Assembly: GCF_030580955.1 (NCBI RefSeq)
Contig: NZ_JAUQON010000005.1
Location: 1 to 64,000, forward strand
From: Hymenobacter convexus
Lineage (GTDB): Bacteria; Bacteroidota; Bacteroidia; Cytophagales; Hymenobacteraceae
Direction of reading: 5' to 3'
DNA: 64,000 bases
Shown: positions 1 to 8,765 of the stretch, one piece after another
Numbering within the stretch: the stretch's first letter is position 1
Layout of the letters: every line of letters starts with the position of its first letter
The notes under the pieces: generated by a model
Database searches by the model: none
What the model saw: only the letters and a program-made list of their open reading frames with translations
Told to the model about the DNA's origin: nothing
Program-made: the position numbers and the translations under genes

Positions 1-2100
1 CTGAACCAGATGGTGGACTCGCTGAACCTGTTTGCCGGCGAGGTAACCCGCGTGGCGCAGGAAGTAGGCACCGAAGGTAAACTCGGCGGCCAAGCCAGCG
101 TGCCCAACGTGGCCGGCGTGTGGAAAGACCTGACGGACAACGTAAACAACATGGCCTCGAACCTGACCTCTCAGGTGCGAGACATTGCCAACGTGGCCAC
201 CGCCGTAGCCAAAGGCGACTTGTCGCAAAAGGTAACGGTAGACGTAAAAGGCGAACTGCTCCAACTGAAGCAGAACCTGAACCAGATGGTGGACTCGCTG
301 AACCTGTTTGCCGGCGAGGTAACCCGCGTGGCGCAGGAAGTAGGCACCGAAGGCCGCCTTGGTGGTCAGGCCGTAGTGCCCAACGTAGCCGGCGTGTGGA
401 AGGACCTGACGGATAACGTAAACTACATGGCGAGCAACCTGACTTCTCAGGTACGTGACATTGCCAACGTGGCCACCGCCGTAGCCAAAGGTGACCTGAC
501 GCAGACGGTGACCGTCGATGTAAAAGGGGAGTTCCTGCAGCTGAAGCAGAACCTGAACCAGATGGTGGCCTCGCTGAACCTGTTCGCCGGCGAGGTAACC
601 CGCGTGGCGCAGGAAGTAGGTACCGAAGGTAAACTCGGCGGCCAGGCCAGCGTGCCAAACGTAGCCGGTGTGTGGAAAGCCCTGACGGACAACGTAAACG
701 ACATGGCCGCGGCTCTCACCTCGCAGGTACGCGACATTGCCAACGTGGCCACGGCCGTAGCCCGCGGCGACTTGAGCCAGAAGATGACGGTGAACGTGAA
801 GGGCGAAATCCTGGAGCTGAAGAACATCCTTAACCAGATGGTGGACTCGCTCAACATCTTCGGTGACGAAGTAACCCGCGTGGCCCGCGAAGTAGGTACC
901 GAAGGCAAGCTCGGTGGTCAGGCCGTGGTGCCCCGCGTCGGTGGCACCTGGAAGGAGCTGACGGACAACGTAAACACGATGGCCTCGAACCTGACTTCGC
1001 AGGTGCGGGACATTGCCAACGTGGCCACCGCCGTATCGAAAGGTGACCTTTCGCAGAAGATTACGGTAGACGTAAAAGGCGAGCTGCTTGACCTGAAGGA
1101 CAACCTCAACCAGATGGTGGACTCGCTCAACATCTTCGCCGGCGAGGTAACCCGCGTGGCCCGCGAGGTAGGTACCGAAGGTATCCTCGGCGGCCAGGCC
1201 AACGTGCCGAAAGTGTCGGGCACTTGGAAGGATTTGACGGACAACGTGAACACGATGGCCTCGAACCTTACCTCGCAGATGCGCGACATTGCCAACGTGG
1301 CCACGGCCGTAGCCAAAGGCGACTTGAGCCAGAAAATCACGGTGAATGTGCGCGGTGAACTCCTCCAGTTGAAGGAAAACCTCAACGAAATGGTGGACTC
1401 CCTGAACACCTTCGGCGACGAAGTAACCCGGGTAGCCCGCGAAGTAGGTACCGAAGGCAAGCTCGGCGGCCAGGCCAAAGTGCCCAACGTGCGCGGCACC
1501 TGGAAAGACCTGACGGACAACGTAAACACGATGGCCTCGAACCTGACTTCGCAGGTGCGGGACATTGCCAACGTGGCCACCGCCGTATCGCGCGGCGATT
1601 TGTCGCAGAAAGTATCGGTAAACGTCAACGGCGAGCTGCTCGACCTGAAGGACAACCTGAACCGAATGGTGGACTCACTCAACATCTTCGCCGGCGAGGT
1701 AACCCGCGTGGCGCAGGAAGTGGGCACCGAAGGCAAACTGGGCGGCCAGGCTTCCGTGCCCGGCGTGGCCGGCGTGTGGAAAGAACTGACCGACAACGTA
1801 AACTACATGGCCTCCAACCTCACCACGCAAGTGCGGGGCCTGGTGAAAGTAGTAACCGCCGTATCGAAAGGCGACTTGACGCAGAAGCTGACATTGCAAG
1901 CCAAGGGTGAAGTGGCTGACCTGGCCGACACCATCAACAGCATGGTGGACGACCTGAACCGCCTGGCCTCGGAAGTAAGCCGCGTGGCCAAAGTAGCCGG
2001 GGTAGAAGGCAAGCTGACTGAGCGCGCCACCGTAACCGGCGTGTCGGGCTCCTGGAAAGAACTGGTGGACACGCTCAACGCCCTGCTCGAATCCATCGCC
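1..2100 (+). repeat. 276-bp tandem repeat encoding HAMP units
   Basis: The segment starting CTGAACCAGATGGTGGACTC at base 1 recurs at 277, and related copies continue at 276-bp steps (92 codons) through about 1950, diverging toward the 3' side. The array continues off the left edge of the window. High similarity between the first units suggests recent duplication or gene conversion. Confidence 0.9.
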
Positions 2101-3570
2101 TCGCCGGTGCTGGAAGTGAGCCGCGTGGTGCGCGCCATCTCGGAAGGCGACCTGACCCAGCGCGTGGAAGTGCCCACCACGGGCGACATCCTCGCCATGG
2201 CCAACGCCTTGAACCTGGCCGTGGAAAACCTCAACGAGCTGCTCGGCGAAATCAACGACTCGTCGCAGATTGTGGGGACGTCTTCGGAAGAAATGGCTGG
2301 CAAAGGTCAGGAAATGAGCCGCGTAACGGTTGACGTGGCCCTGGCTATGCAGCAAATGGCAGAAGGCGCTCAGAATCAGGCTTTGAAAACCGACCAGGCC
2401 TTCAAGCTGATTGAAGAAATCATGCAGGCCACCAAGGAAACGGCCAACAAAGCCGACGTCGTGAACAAATCGGCAATCCTAGGTGAGCAAACCTCGCAGC
2501 TCGGTCTGAAAACGGTGGCCGAGGTGGTGAAAAACATGGAAGAAATATCCAGCGCCGCCTCGCAAACCTCGCGCACTATCGAAGTACTGAGCACCCGGTC
2601 GGGTGAAATCAGCAAGTCGCTGGGTGTGATTACCGACATCGCCTCGCAAACCAACCTGCTGGCTCTGAACGCCGCCATTGAAGCCGCCCGCGCCGGGGAA
2701 GCCGGCCGTGGCTTCGCCGTGGTAGCCGAGGAAATCCGCAAGCTGGCCGAAGGCTCCCGCAAGTCGGCCAACGAAATTGCCACGCTGGTCGAGGACGTTC
2801 GCAAGGACACCACCTCGGCCGCAACCGCTATTTCGACCATGGAAAACCGAGTGCTCAAGGGCAAAAACGCCACGTTTGAAGCCAGCTCGGCCTTTAAAAA
2901 CATTGCCACCAGCAGCGGCGAAACCTTGCGCACCTCGCGCGACATTCTCACGGCTACCGAGGTACAGAAAACGTCGATTGGCGACGTGGTGAAGTACGTG
3001 GAAGAAGTGGTAGCCATTGCCGAGCAAACGGCTACGGGCACTCAGCAAGTGGCTGGCACCGCCAAGCAGTTGTCGACGGCCATGCAGGAGCTGACCACCA
3101 GCTCACAACGCCTCACCGATATTGCCGACGACCTGCAGGCCGGTCTCGAAACCTTCCAGCTCAGCTCCTACACCTATGAGCCGGAGCCGGAGCCCGTGCC
3201 CGTGCGGCGCCCCGTGGCCCGCGATGCTTACCGGAACCAAGCGTACGCGCCCGCTCCGCAAAACGGCATGGCTGCTCGCCGTGGTCAGTCGGCTCCCGAG
3301 CCGGCTCCGGCTCCTGGCAATGGACGGCCCAATGGCATGACTCGCCGGGTAGCCCGTCCTGAGGCCGAAGCTCCGGTTGCGACTCAGGCCACTCGCCGGG
3401 CTCCACGTTCGGCTCCGGCGGAATCTGCTGTTGCTGCCAGCCCGGTGCCAGCTGCCCGACGCCAAGCGCGGTCCAGCGCCAAGCAGGCCGACGACCAGCC
3501 AAAAAACGGGCAGGAAAATGGCAACGGGCAAGCTGCCAAAGCCGCTCCGAAGGCCAAGGCCAAGAAATAA
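1..3570 (+). CDS. Poly-HAMP methyl-accepting chemotaxis protein (5' partial)
   Basis: The reading frame is open from base 1, so the true start lies to the left. The visible part (about 1189 residues) begins with at least seven near-identical 92-residue HAMP units, each marked by a [13 protein letters not shown] segment, followed by more diverged HAMP units. A methyl-accepting signalling domain follows, with the conserved hairpin tip ([20 protein letters not shown], encoded near 2635-2694). The last 130 or so residues are a Pro/Ala/Arg-rich tail ending in Lys-rich sequence. No membrane segment is visible, so a cytosolic receptor is possible, but the N-terminus is missing. It heads an operon with cheW, cheY, cheA and cheC and presumably controls that CheA. 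Poly-HAMP signalling proteins are known; the ligand here cannot be told. Confidence 0.93.
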   Translation: MNQMVDSLNLFAGEVTRVAQEVGTEGKLGGQASVPNVAGVWKDLTDNVNNMASNLTSQVRDIANVATAVAKGDLSQKVTVDVKGELLQLKQNLNQMVDSLNLFAGEVTRVAQEVGTEGRLGGQAVVPNVAGVWKDLTDNVNYMASNLTSQVRDIANVATAVAKGDLTQTVTVDVKGEFLQLKQNLNQMVASLNLFAGEVTRVAQEVGTEGKLGGQASVPNVAGVWKALTDNVNDMAAALTSQVRDIANVATAVARGDLSQKMTVNVKGEILELKNILNQMVDSLNIFGDEVTRVAREVGTEGKLGGQAVVPRVGGTWKELTDNVNTMASNLTSQVRDIANVATAVSKGDLSQKITVDVKGELLDLKDNLNQMVDSLNIFAGEVTRVAREVGTEGILGGQANVPKVSGTWKDLTDNVNTMASNLTSQMRDIANVATAVAKGDLSQKITVNVRGELLQLKENLNEMVDSLNTFGDEVTRVAREVGTEGKLGGQAKVPNVRGTWKDLTDNVNTMASNLTSQVRDIANVATAVSRGDLSQKVSVNVNGELLDLKDNLNRMVDSLNIFAGEVTRVAQEVGTEGKLGGQASVPGVAGVWKELTDNVNYMASNLTTQVRGLVKVVTAVSKGDLTQKLTLQAKGEVADLADTINSMVDDLNRLASEVSRVAKVAGVEGKLTERATVTGVSGSWKELVDTLNALLESIASPVLEVSRVVRAISEGDLTQRVEVPTTGDILAMANALNLAVENLNELLGEINDSSQIVGTSSEEMAGKGQEMSRVTVDVALAMQQMAEGAQNQALKTDQAFKLIEEIMQATKETANKADVVNKSAILGEQTSQLGLKTVAEVVKNMEEISSAASQTSRTIEVLSTRSGEISKSLGVITDIASQTNLLALNAAIEAARAGEAGRGFAVVAEEIRKLAEGSRKSANEIATLVEDVRKDTTSAATAISTMENRVLKGKNATFEASSAFKNIATSSGETLRTSRDILTATEVQKTSIGDVVKYVEEVVAIAEQTATGTQQVAGTAKQLSTAMQELTTSSQRLTDIADDLQAGLETFQLSSYTYEPEPEPVPVRRPVARDAYRNQAYAPAPQNGMAARRGQSAPEPAPAPGNGRPNGMTRRVARPEAEAPVATQATRRAPRSAPAESAVAASPVPAARRQARSSAKQADDQPKNGQENGNGQAAKAAPKAKAKK

Positions 3571-3608
3571 GTATCAATCTAACCGCATAGCTTTTTTTCG
3601 TCTATCGC

Positions 3609-4136
3609 ATGGCCGAGATTGAATTAGCCGCCGTACCCAAAGCCGAGCGCGCCAAACCTGCCGAGCTGGTCCAGCTCATCGTGTTTCGGCTTGGCGATGA
3701 GGATTATGGCATTCGCATCGAGCAGGTAAAAGAGGTGACCGTGACGCCGGAAGTTGCGCGCATGCCCAAAACGCCGCCTTTCATCAAAGGCATTGCCAAC
3801 CTGCGCGGCGACATCATCGCCATTCTGGATTTGGAAGAGCGGTTCCGGCTGCGGCCGGCCGGCCGGCCCCTGCCCGAGCGCAGCTACACCGTGGCCGTGG
3901 AAGCGGCCGATTACACGCTGGGCCTGATGGTGCGCGAAGTACCGCGCCCCTTCACGCTGCCGCTGAGCCAGATTGAGCCGGCCCCGGAATTCGTGCAGGA
4001 CGCCGGCACCCGCGACAAATACCTCGAAGGCATTGCCAAGCTGCCCGAGGGCGGTATCATCATCGTGCTGGACATGCGCAAGCTGCTCACGCCCAGCGAA
4101 GTACTTCGGCTACCGGGCAAAGGGGCATCTTCGTAG
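3609..4136 (+). CDS. cheW: Chemotaxis adaptor protein CheW
   Basis: A 175-residue single-domain CheW protein that couples the receptor's signalling domain to CheA in the cytoplasm. The family pattern is clear: an opening beta strand (LIVFRLGDEDYGIRIEQV) and the conserved GIANLRGDIIAILDL segment near residue 60. The N-terminal 20 residues are a short extension. It begins 38 bp after the receptor gene and precedes cheY, so co-transcription is likely. The ATG at 3609 is the only good start ahead of the domain. Confidence 0.95.
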   Translation: MAEIELAAVPKAERAKPAELVQLIVFRLGDEDYGIRIEQVKEVTVTPEVARMPKTPPFIKGIANLRGDIIAILDLEERFRLRPAGRPLPERSYTVAVEAADYTLGLMVREVPRPFTLPLSQIEPAPEFVQDAGTRDKYLEGIAKLPEGGIIIVLDMRKLLTPSEVLRLPGKGASS

Positions 4137-4200
4137 GCGCCAGCCCGTACTATGCCCGGCTGGGCGTCAATAAGCCGGGCCATTCTTCCGTAATAATTTC

Positions 4201-4602
4201 ATGTCACCCAATTCCATGAACAAGCGCATCCTCATCGTCGACGACTCTTTTTACATGCGTACGATGCTTAAAAACATGCTTACCGACGCCGGCTACGAAG
4301 TAGTGGGCGAAGCAGCCAACGGAGCGCAGGCCCTGGAGATGGCCACTGCCACCTCGCCCGATCTCATTACCCTCGACGTGATTCTGCCCGACAACACGGG
4401 CCTGGATGTACTGAAAAGTCTGCGCCAGATTCAGCCTTCGGCTAAAGTGGTGATGTGCAGCGCCGTAGGCCAGGAGGTCATCGTGACCGAAGCCATCGAA
4501 AACGGAGCTTTGGCCTACATTGTGAAGCCATTCTCAGAAGAGAAAGTGTTGGAAATCGTAGGGGCCGCGTTGCAAAACGACGCTTCCGAACAGTCTGCCT
4601 AA
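4201..4602 (+). CDS. cheY: CheY-type single-domain response regulator
   Basis: A 133-residue receiver domain with no output domain. The acidic pocket (IVDDSF), the phosphoacceptor Asp in LITLDVILP, the Ser of VVMCSAVG and the Lys of YIVKPFSEEKV are all present. It would take phosphate from the CheA encoded just downstream. A second ATG at 4216 would give MNKRILIV and fits the family equally well, so the true start may be five codons later. Whether it acts on a motor or on another output (gliding, transcription) cannot be read from the sequence. Confidence 0.93.
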   Translation: MSPNSMNKRILIVDDSFYMRTMLKNMLTDAGYEVVGEAANGAQALEMATATSPDLITLDVILPDNTGLDVLKSLRQIQPSAKVVMCSAVGQEVIVTEAIENGALAYIVKPFSEEKVLEIVGAALQNDASEQSA

Positions 4603-4704
4603 AGTGTTGCGTCAGCGCTTCGTCGTGCTTTGTCTGCCGGCCGGAAACGGCTGGCGGCGTCCGTGTGCGGTGAAGCGTAGCTCATTCATCATTAATCTCG
4701 GCCA

Positions 4705-6345
4705 ATGAAATCGCGCGACCAGGAGTACCGGGAGCTGTTTATGGCCGAAGCACTGGAGTATTACGACTCCATGAGCCGGCACCTAAGCGAGCTGGAGCGC
4801 AACCCCAACGCCGGGCCGGCGCTCAACGAGCTGTTCCGGCTCATGCACAACCTCAAGGCCAATGCCCGAGCCATGGGCTTCAATGACCTGGGCGAAGTGG
4901 CACACCACCTGGAAACCCTGTTCGGCTTGATTCGGGACCAGGAGCGGACGTTTAGCGGCCCCCTCACCCGGGTGGTTTTTGCCGGGGTGGATGCGCTGGG
5001 CAACATGATTCGGGCCGTAGGGGCCGACCAGCCCTTGCCCGATGCCACGGCGCTGCTCGACAACCTCGACCGTTTGGTACGGGGCGAGGAACCCATTCTG
5101 GACGCCGAGGAGGAGGCTGAATCGGAAGAGGAGTCCAACAAGAAGATGGAACTTTCCGACTTGGTCTATATCCAAGTCAAAAAGCTTGATAACCTCCTGA
5201 ACCTGGTAGGGGAGCTAGTAATTGACCGCGACCGGATAATGACCCTGGCCCAGGAACTGGACAACCCCGCGCTGCTGGCCACGGCCCAGCACCTGTTCCG
5301 CATTTCCGACGACCTGCAGTACAGCGTGATGGATGCCCGTCTGGTAGGCGTGGGGGTGCTGCTGAACAAGTTTCCCCGCGTCGTACGCGACGTCGCTACG
5401 GCTGAAAACAAGGAAGTTGAGCTAACGCTGAGTGGCCAGGACGTGCAGATTGACCGCAACATCCTGCAAATCATCACCGATGCGCTGCTGCACCTGGTGC
5501 GCAATGCCGTCAGCCACGGCCTCGAAACCACCGAGCAGCGCCTCGCCGCTGGCAAGCCGGCCATTGGAAAACTAAACCTGTCGGCCCTGACCGAGCGCGA
5601 CGACGTGCTCATCCAAGTGCGTGACGATGGCCGCGGCATCAATACCGAAGCCGTGCGTCGCAAAGCGGTGGAGCGCGGGCTGGTTTCCGCCAACACCGCG
5701 GCCACGCTGGACGAGAAAGCCGTGTGGGCTTTCCTGTTTGAGCCCGGTTTCTCGATGGCTCAGAAAGTGACCGATATTTCGGGCCGCGGCGTGGGCCTCG
5801 ATGTGGTGAAGCTGGCGCTGGACTCGCTGGGCGGGCAGTTGCGGGTGGAATCGGAGCTGGGCGTGGGCACCACGTTCACGCTGGTGCTGCCCACATCCAT
5901 TGCAGTGAAGGGCGCCCTGCTGGTCGAAGTAGAAGAGCGGCCCTACGCCGTGCCTTTGCTGCACACCGATACCGTGCTTTCGCTGCACCCCGGCCAGATA
6001 TCGGTGGTGGGCGGCGTGCTGGTAACTTATTTTCAGGAGCAATCGGTGCCGTTGGTGCCGTTGCGCCAGCTTTTGTACGACGAAGGCGATGGGCCGCTGC
6101 CCTTTGCTACCCGCGACGACATCACCGGGCCCCAACAGGTGCTGGTGGTGAACTACAATAACCGACGCCTGGGCTTGGTGGTTGACCGATTTATCCGGCA
6201 ACAGAACATCGTGATTAAGCCCCTGAGTAAACCCTTGGATACCATTGACCTGTTTGGGGGCGTGACCCTGCTGGGCAGTGGGCAGGTCTGCCTGGTGCTC
6301 GACGTGCCCGCCCTGACCCGTTTGTTCCTCAATAAACGCCCCTAA
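4705..6345 (+). CDS. cheA: Chemotaxis histidine kinase CheA
   Basis: A 546-residue CheA. The N-terminal Hpt domain has the phosphoaccepting His in LFRLMHNLKANARAMGF (residues 47-63); the usual HTIKG core is altered to HNLKA. An acidic linker (residues 130-145) leads directly to the dimerisation domain, with no recognisable P2 CheY-binding domain. The ATPase domain keeps the N box (HLVRNAVSHGLE), a DDGRGI G1 box and GRGVGLDVV. A CheW-like domain fills the C-terminus. Absence of P2 makes this a short form compared with E. coli CheA. It follows cheY by about 100 bp and precedes cheC. Confidence 0.95.
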   Translation: MKSRDQEYRELFMAEALEYYDSMSRHLSELERNPNAGPALNELFRLMHNLKANARAMGFNDLGEVAHHLETLFGLIRDQERTFSGPLTRVVFAGVDALGNMIRAVGADQPLPDATALLDNLDRLVRGEEPILDAEEEAESEEESNKKMELSDLVYIQVKKLDNLLNLVGELVIDRDRIMTLAQELDNPALLATAQHLFRISDDLQYSVMDARLVGVGVLLNKFPRVVRDVATAENKEVELTLSGQDVQIDRNILQIITDALLHLVRNAVSHGLETTEQRLAAGKPAIGKLNLSALTERDDVLIQVRDDGRGINTEAVRRKAVERGLVSANTAATLDEKAVWAFLFEPGFSMAQKVTDISGRGVGLDVVKLALDSLGGQLRVESELGVGTTFTLVLPTSIAVKGALLVEVEERPYAVPLLHTDTVLSLHPGQISVVGGVLVTYFQEQSVPLVPLRQLLYDEGDGPLPFATRDDITGPQQVLVVNYNNRRLGLVVDRFIRQQNIVIKPLSKPLDTIDLFGGVTLLGSGQVCLVLDVPALTRLFLNKRP

Positions 6346-6406
6346 ATTTCCTTTCCTTTCTTTCACACCAGTCCGCGCAGCTGCACTTCCCCCAAATTAC
6401 ACCGCT

Positions 6407-7039
6407 ATGGATTTATCGATGACTGACTTAGAGCGAGATATAATCCGCGAGATTTTGAACATCGGCCTTGCCCGGGCGGCCGATTCGTTCGCCGTCATTG
6501 CCCAGGAACGGGTGCTGCTGGAGGTGCCGAACATCGACCTGCTGATGAGCGACGACATCATGCGCAAAGTGCGTGAGTATCAAGCCAAGCACGTGGCGAT
6601 TCAGTCCGATATCCGCGGCGATTTCAACGGCACTACGCTGATGTTTTTCTCCGGCCAGCACATTCAGCGGCTGTCGCGGGTGTGTTTGCGCATGCAAATC
6701 CCCGACACGCTGGACGTGAACGAGTTGCAGGAGTCTTTGCTGCTGGAAATCAGCAACATCATCACCGGAGCACTGGTTACGCAGCTGGCTAACATTCTCA
6801 AAGCCAATATCTACGGCGCGCCGCCCACGGCCCCGCGCGGCGATATTGCGACGGCCATGCAGGCGCTGCTGCCGCAGCAGCAGCTGCAGCCCCTCATTTT
6901 CTCCGTGATTACGCAGTTCTCGGATAAAGACAACATGGTGGAACTGCCGCTCATGCTGTTTTTCGACCGCGTCACCTTTGCGAAAATCCTGGAAATCATT
7001 CGCAGCTACGATTTCCTAGGTAGCCAGATGTCGGCCTAG
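6407..7039 (+). CDS. cheC: CheC-family phosphatase
   Basis: A 210-residue protein with the two CheC half-motifs: REILNIGLARAADSF near residue 14 and LLLEISNIITGALVTQL near residue 110. Both keep the Glu and Asn that position water for CheY-P hydrolysis in the CheC/CheX/FliY family. It is the last gene of the chemosensory operon and probably resets the CheY signal. CheX or a CheC/CheD partner role are alternatives; no cheD, cheR or cheB is visible in the window. Confidence 0.85.
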   Translation: MDLSMTDLERDIIREILNIGLARAADSFAVIAQERVLLEVPNIDLLMSDDIMRKVREYQAKHVAIQSDIRGDFNGTTLMFFSGQHIQRLSRVCLRMQIPDTLDVNELQESLLLEISNIITGALVTQLANILKANIYGAPPTAPRGDIATAMQALLPQQQLQPLIFSVITQFSDKDNMVELPLMLFFDRVTFAKILEIIRSYDFLGSQMSA

Positions 7040-7064
7040 GCGCTTGGTTTCTGCAGTTTGTAGC

Positions 7065-7159
7065 ACGTCATGCTGAGCGAAGCCGAAGCATCTTTACCGC
7101 GCAAGTAATCTGAATTTACGAACGTGGTTGAGGTGCTTCGGCTTCGCTCAGCATGACGT
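7065..7159. repeat. Family A palindromic repeat
   Basis: Inverted repeat with arms of about 28 bp (ACGTCATGCTGAGCGAAGCC at the left, its complement at the right) around a roughly 40-bp AT-richer loop. It lies between cheC and the agmatinase-family gene. Related copies occur at 10104, 11002, 14450, 30909, 37104, 40048 and 49447. Confidence 0.85.
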
Positions 7160-7199
7160 TATTTTTTACCCTTCAAATTCACCTAAACTTTGATTTTCC

Positions 7200-8294
7200 A
7201 TGTCTAAAACCGACGCGGCGCTAGCCAACAAAATAGCTTCATTCGACCCCAATGCCCCCGGCGATGCGGCGGGCGGCTTGTTCGGCTTGCCTTTCACGTC
7301 CGAGGAGGCGCAGGTGGTGGTAGTGCCCGTGCCCTGGGAGGTAACGGTGAGCTACCGCGCTGGCACGGCCGAAGGCCCGGCCGCCGTTCACGAGGCCTCG
7401 CTCCAAGTCGACCTTTACGACCCGGACTTGCCCGATGCCTGGAAATTGGGCCTGGCCATGGAAGAAGCCGACGAAACCATTGCCGAGGCCAGCCGCGCGC
7501 TACGGCCCCAGGCCGCCGATTACATCGGCTGGCTGGAAGCCGGTGAGCCGGAGGCAGACCATCCCCGGCTGAGTGGCGTGCCCGGCCAGGTGACGGCCGA
7601 GGGCGAGAAAATGCTAAAGTGGCTCAAGGACAAAACCGGCGCCCTGCTCGACGCGGGCAAGGGCGTGGTGGTGCTCGGCGGCGACCACAGCACGCCGCTG
7701 GGCTACCTGCATGCCCTGGCCGAACGCCACGAGGAGTTCGCCATACTGCAGTTTGATGCCCATTGCGACCTGCGCCCGGCCTACGAAGGATTCAAGTACT
7801 CGCACGCCAGCATCATGCACAACGCGCTGGAACTGCCGCAGGTGAAGAAGCTGGTGCAAGTGGGCATCCGCGACTATTGCCAGCAGGAGGCCGAAGTGAT
7901 TGATAAATCGAATGGCCGGGTGGCGCTGTTTGGGCAACGCTTTCTGAGCGACGAGAAGTTTGGCAAGAAATCGTGGAAGAAGGTATGCGGCAAAATCATC
8001 GCGCAACTGCCCAAGAAGGTGTACATCAGCTTCGATATTGACGGCCTCGACCCCAAGCTGTGCCCCGGCACGGGCACGCCCGTGCCCGGCGGCCTGGAGT
8101 ATGAGGAGGCTACGTACCTGCTGCGGGCCATCGTGCGCGCGGGCATCACCATCATTGGCTGCGACCTGAACGAAGTGGCCCCCGGCGATACCGAATGGAA
8201 CGCCATCGTGGGCGCGCGGCTGCTTTACCAACTTTGCAACTGGATGGCCGTATCGCAGGGACGGCTCACGGCGAAAGGCGTCGCGGCCGAGTAA
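7200..8294 (+). CDS. Agmatinase/arginase-family ureohydrolase
   Basis: A 364-residue binuclear-Mn ureohydrolase. The metal-binding motifs are visible: GGDHST (near residue 160), FDAHCDLR (near 184) and SFDIDGLDP (near 276). The family cleaves agmatine, arginine, formimidoylglutamate or related guanidines. The motif spacing fits the agmatinase group of Bacteroidota, but substrate cannot be fixed from sequence. It stands alone after the chemosensory operon. The TAAACTTTG just upstream (7183-7191) resembles a promoter with one extra base in the spacer. Confidence 0.88.
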   Translation: MSKTDAALANKIASFDPNAPGDAAGGLFGLPFTSEEAQVVVVPVPWEVTVSYRAGTAEGPAAVHEASLQVDLYDPDLPDAWKLGLAMEEADETIAEASRALRPQAADYIGWLEAGEPEADHPRLSGVPGQVTAEGEKMLKWLKDKTGALLDAGKGVVVLGGDHSTPLGYLHALAERHEEFAILQFDAHCDLRPAYEGFKYSHASIMHNALELPQVKKLVQVGIRDYCQQEAEVIDKSNGRVALFGQRFLSDEKFGKKSWKKVCGKIIAQLPKKVYISFDIDGLDPKLCPGTGTPVPGGLEYEEATYLLRAIVRAGITIIGCDLNEVAPGDTEWNAIVGARLLYQLCNWMAVSQGRLTAKGVAAE

Positions 8295-8321
8295 GCTTCT
8301 TTCACCTCAACCCTTGTTGAC

Positions 8322-8660
8322 ATGCTTGGTTTTATTCTCAAATTCATTCTCACGGCCGCCCTGGTGTATGGCCTGAGCATAGTGCTGCCCGGCGTGGCGC
8401 TCGGGGGCTTTAGTAGCGCCCTCATTCTGGTGCTGGTGCTGGGCCTGCTGAATGCGGTGGTGAAGCCCATTCTCAAGATACTGGGCTTTCCCATCACGGT
8501 GCTCACACTGGGCCTGTTCCTGCTGGTTATCAACGTCATCATCGTGAAGCTGGCCGATTTCCTGATGAGCAGCTTTGATGTGCACGGGTTGCTTAATGCG
8601 CTGTTGTTTAGCCTAGCTTTGTCGGTAGTCAATGCCATCGTGGATTTGGTGATTGACTAG
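8322..8660 (+). CDS. Phage-holin-IV-like small membrane protein
   Basis: A 112-residue, very hydrophobic protein with about four membrane segments and the pattern GLLNAVVKPILKILGFPIT, typical of the 4-TM holin superfamily IV (DUF360-like) found in many bacterial chromosomes. Despite the family name there are no phage genes nearby, and it is best treated as a conserved inner membrane protein of unknown function. It begins 27 bp after the ureohydrolase gene, probably in the same transcript, and ends before a strong bidirectional hairpin. Confidence 0.8.
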   Translation: MLGFILKFILTAALVYGLSIVLPGVALGGFSSALILVLVLGLLNAVVKPILKILGFPITVLTLGLFLLVINVIIVKLADFLMSSFDVHGLLNALLFSLALSVVNAIVDLVID

Positions 8661-8682
8661 CCGGTATTAATAACAAAAAAAC

Positions 8683-8738
8683 AGCGGCTACAAAAAAGGC
8701 CCTGACTCATTTGAGTCAGGGCCTTTTTTGTAGCCGCT
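8683..8738. terminator. Bidirectional terminator, perfect palindrome
   Basis: A 56-bp perfect palindrome whose core is a GC-rich stem (GGCCCTGACTC) flanked by A and T runs, with outer arms AGCGGCTA/TAGCCGCT. It sits between convergent genes (holin-like on +, murA on -) and can terminate both. Confidence 0.92.
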
Positions 8739-8765
8739 CGCACCAAGCTGCGACGAAAAAATCAA

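Noticed and set aside
1..2100. Possible CRISPR or satellite array
   Set aside because: The 276-bp periodicity is in frame and encodes HAMP units; there are no short repeats with unique spacers.
8322..8660. Holin-like gene as a sign of a prophage
   Set aside because: Superfamily IV holin-like proteins are common chromosomal membrane proteins and no other phage gene is near.
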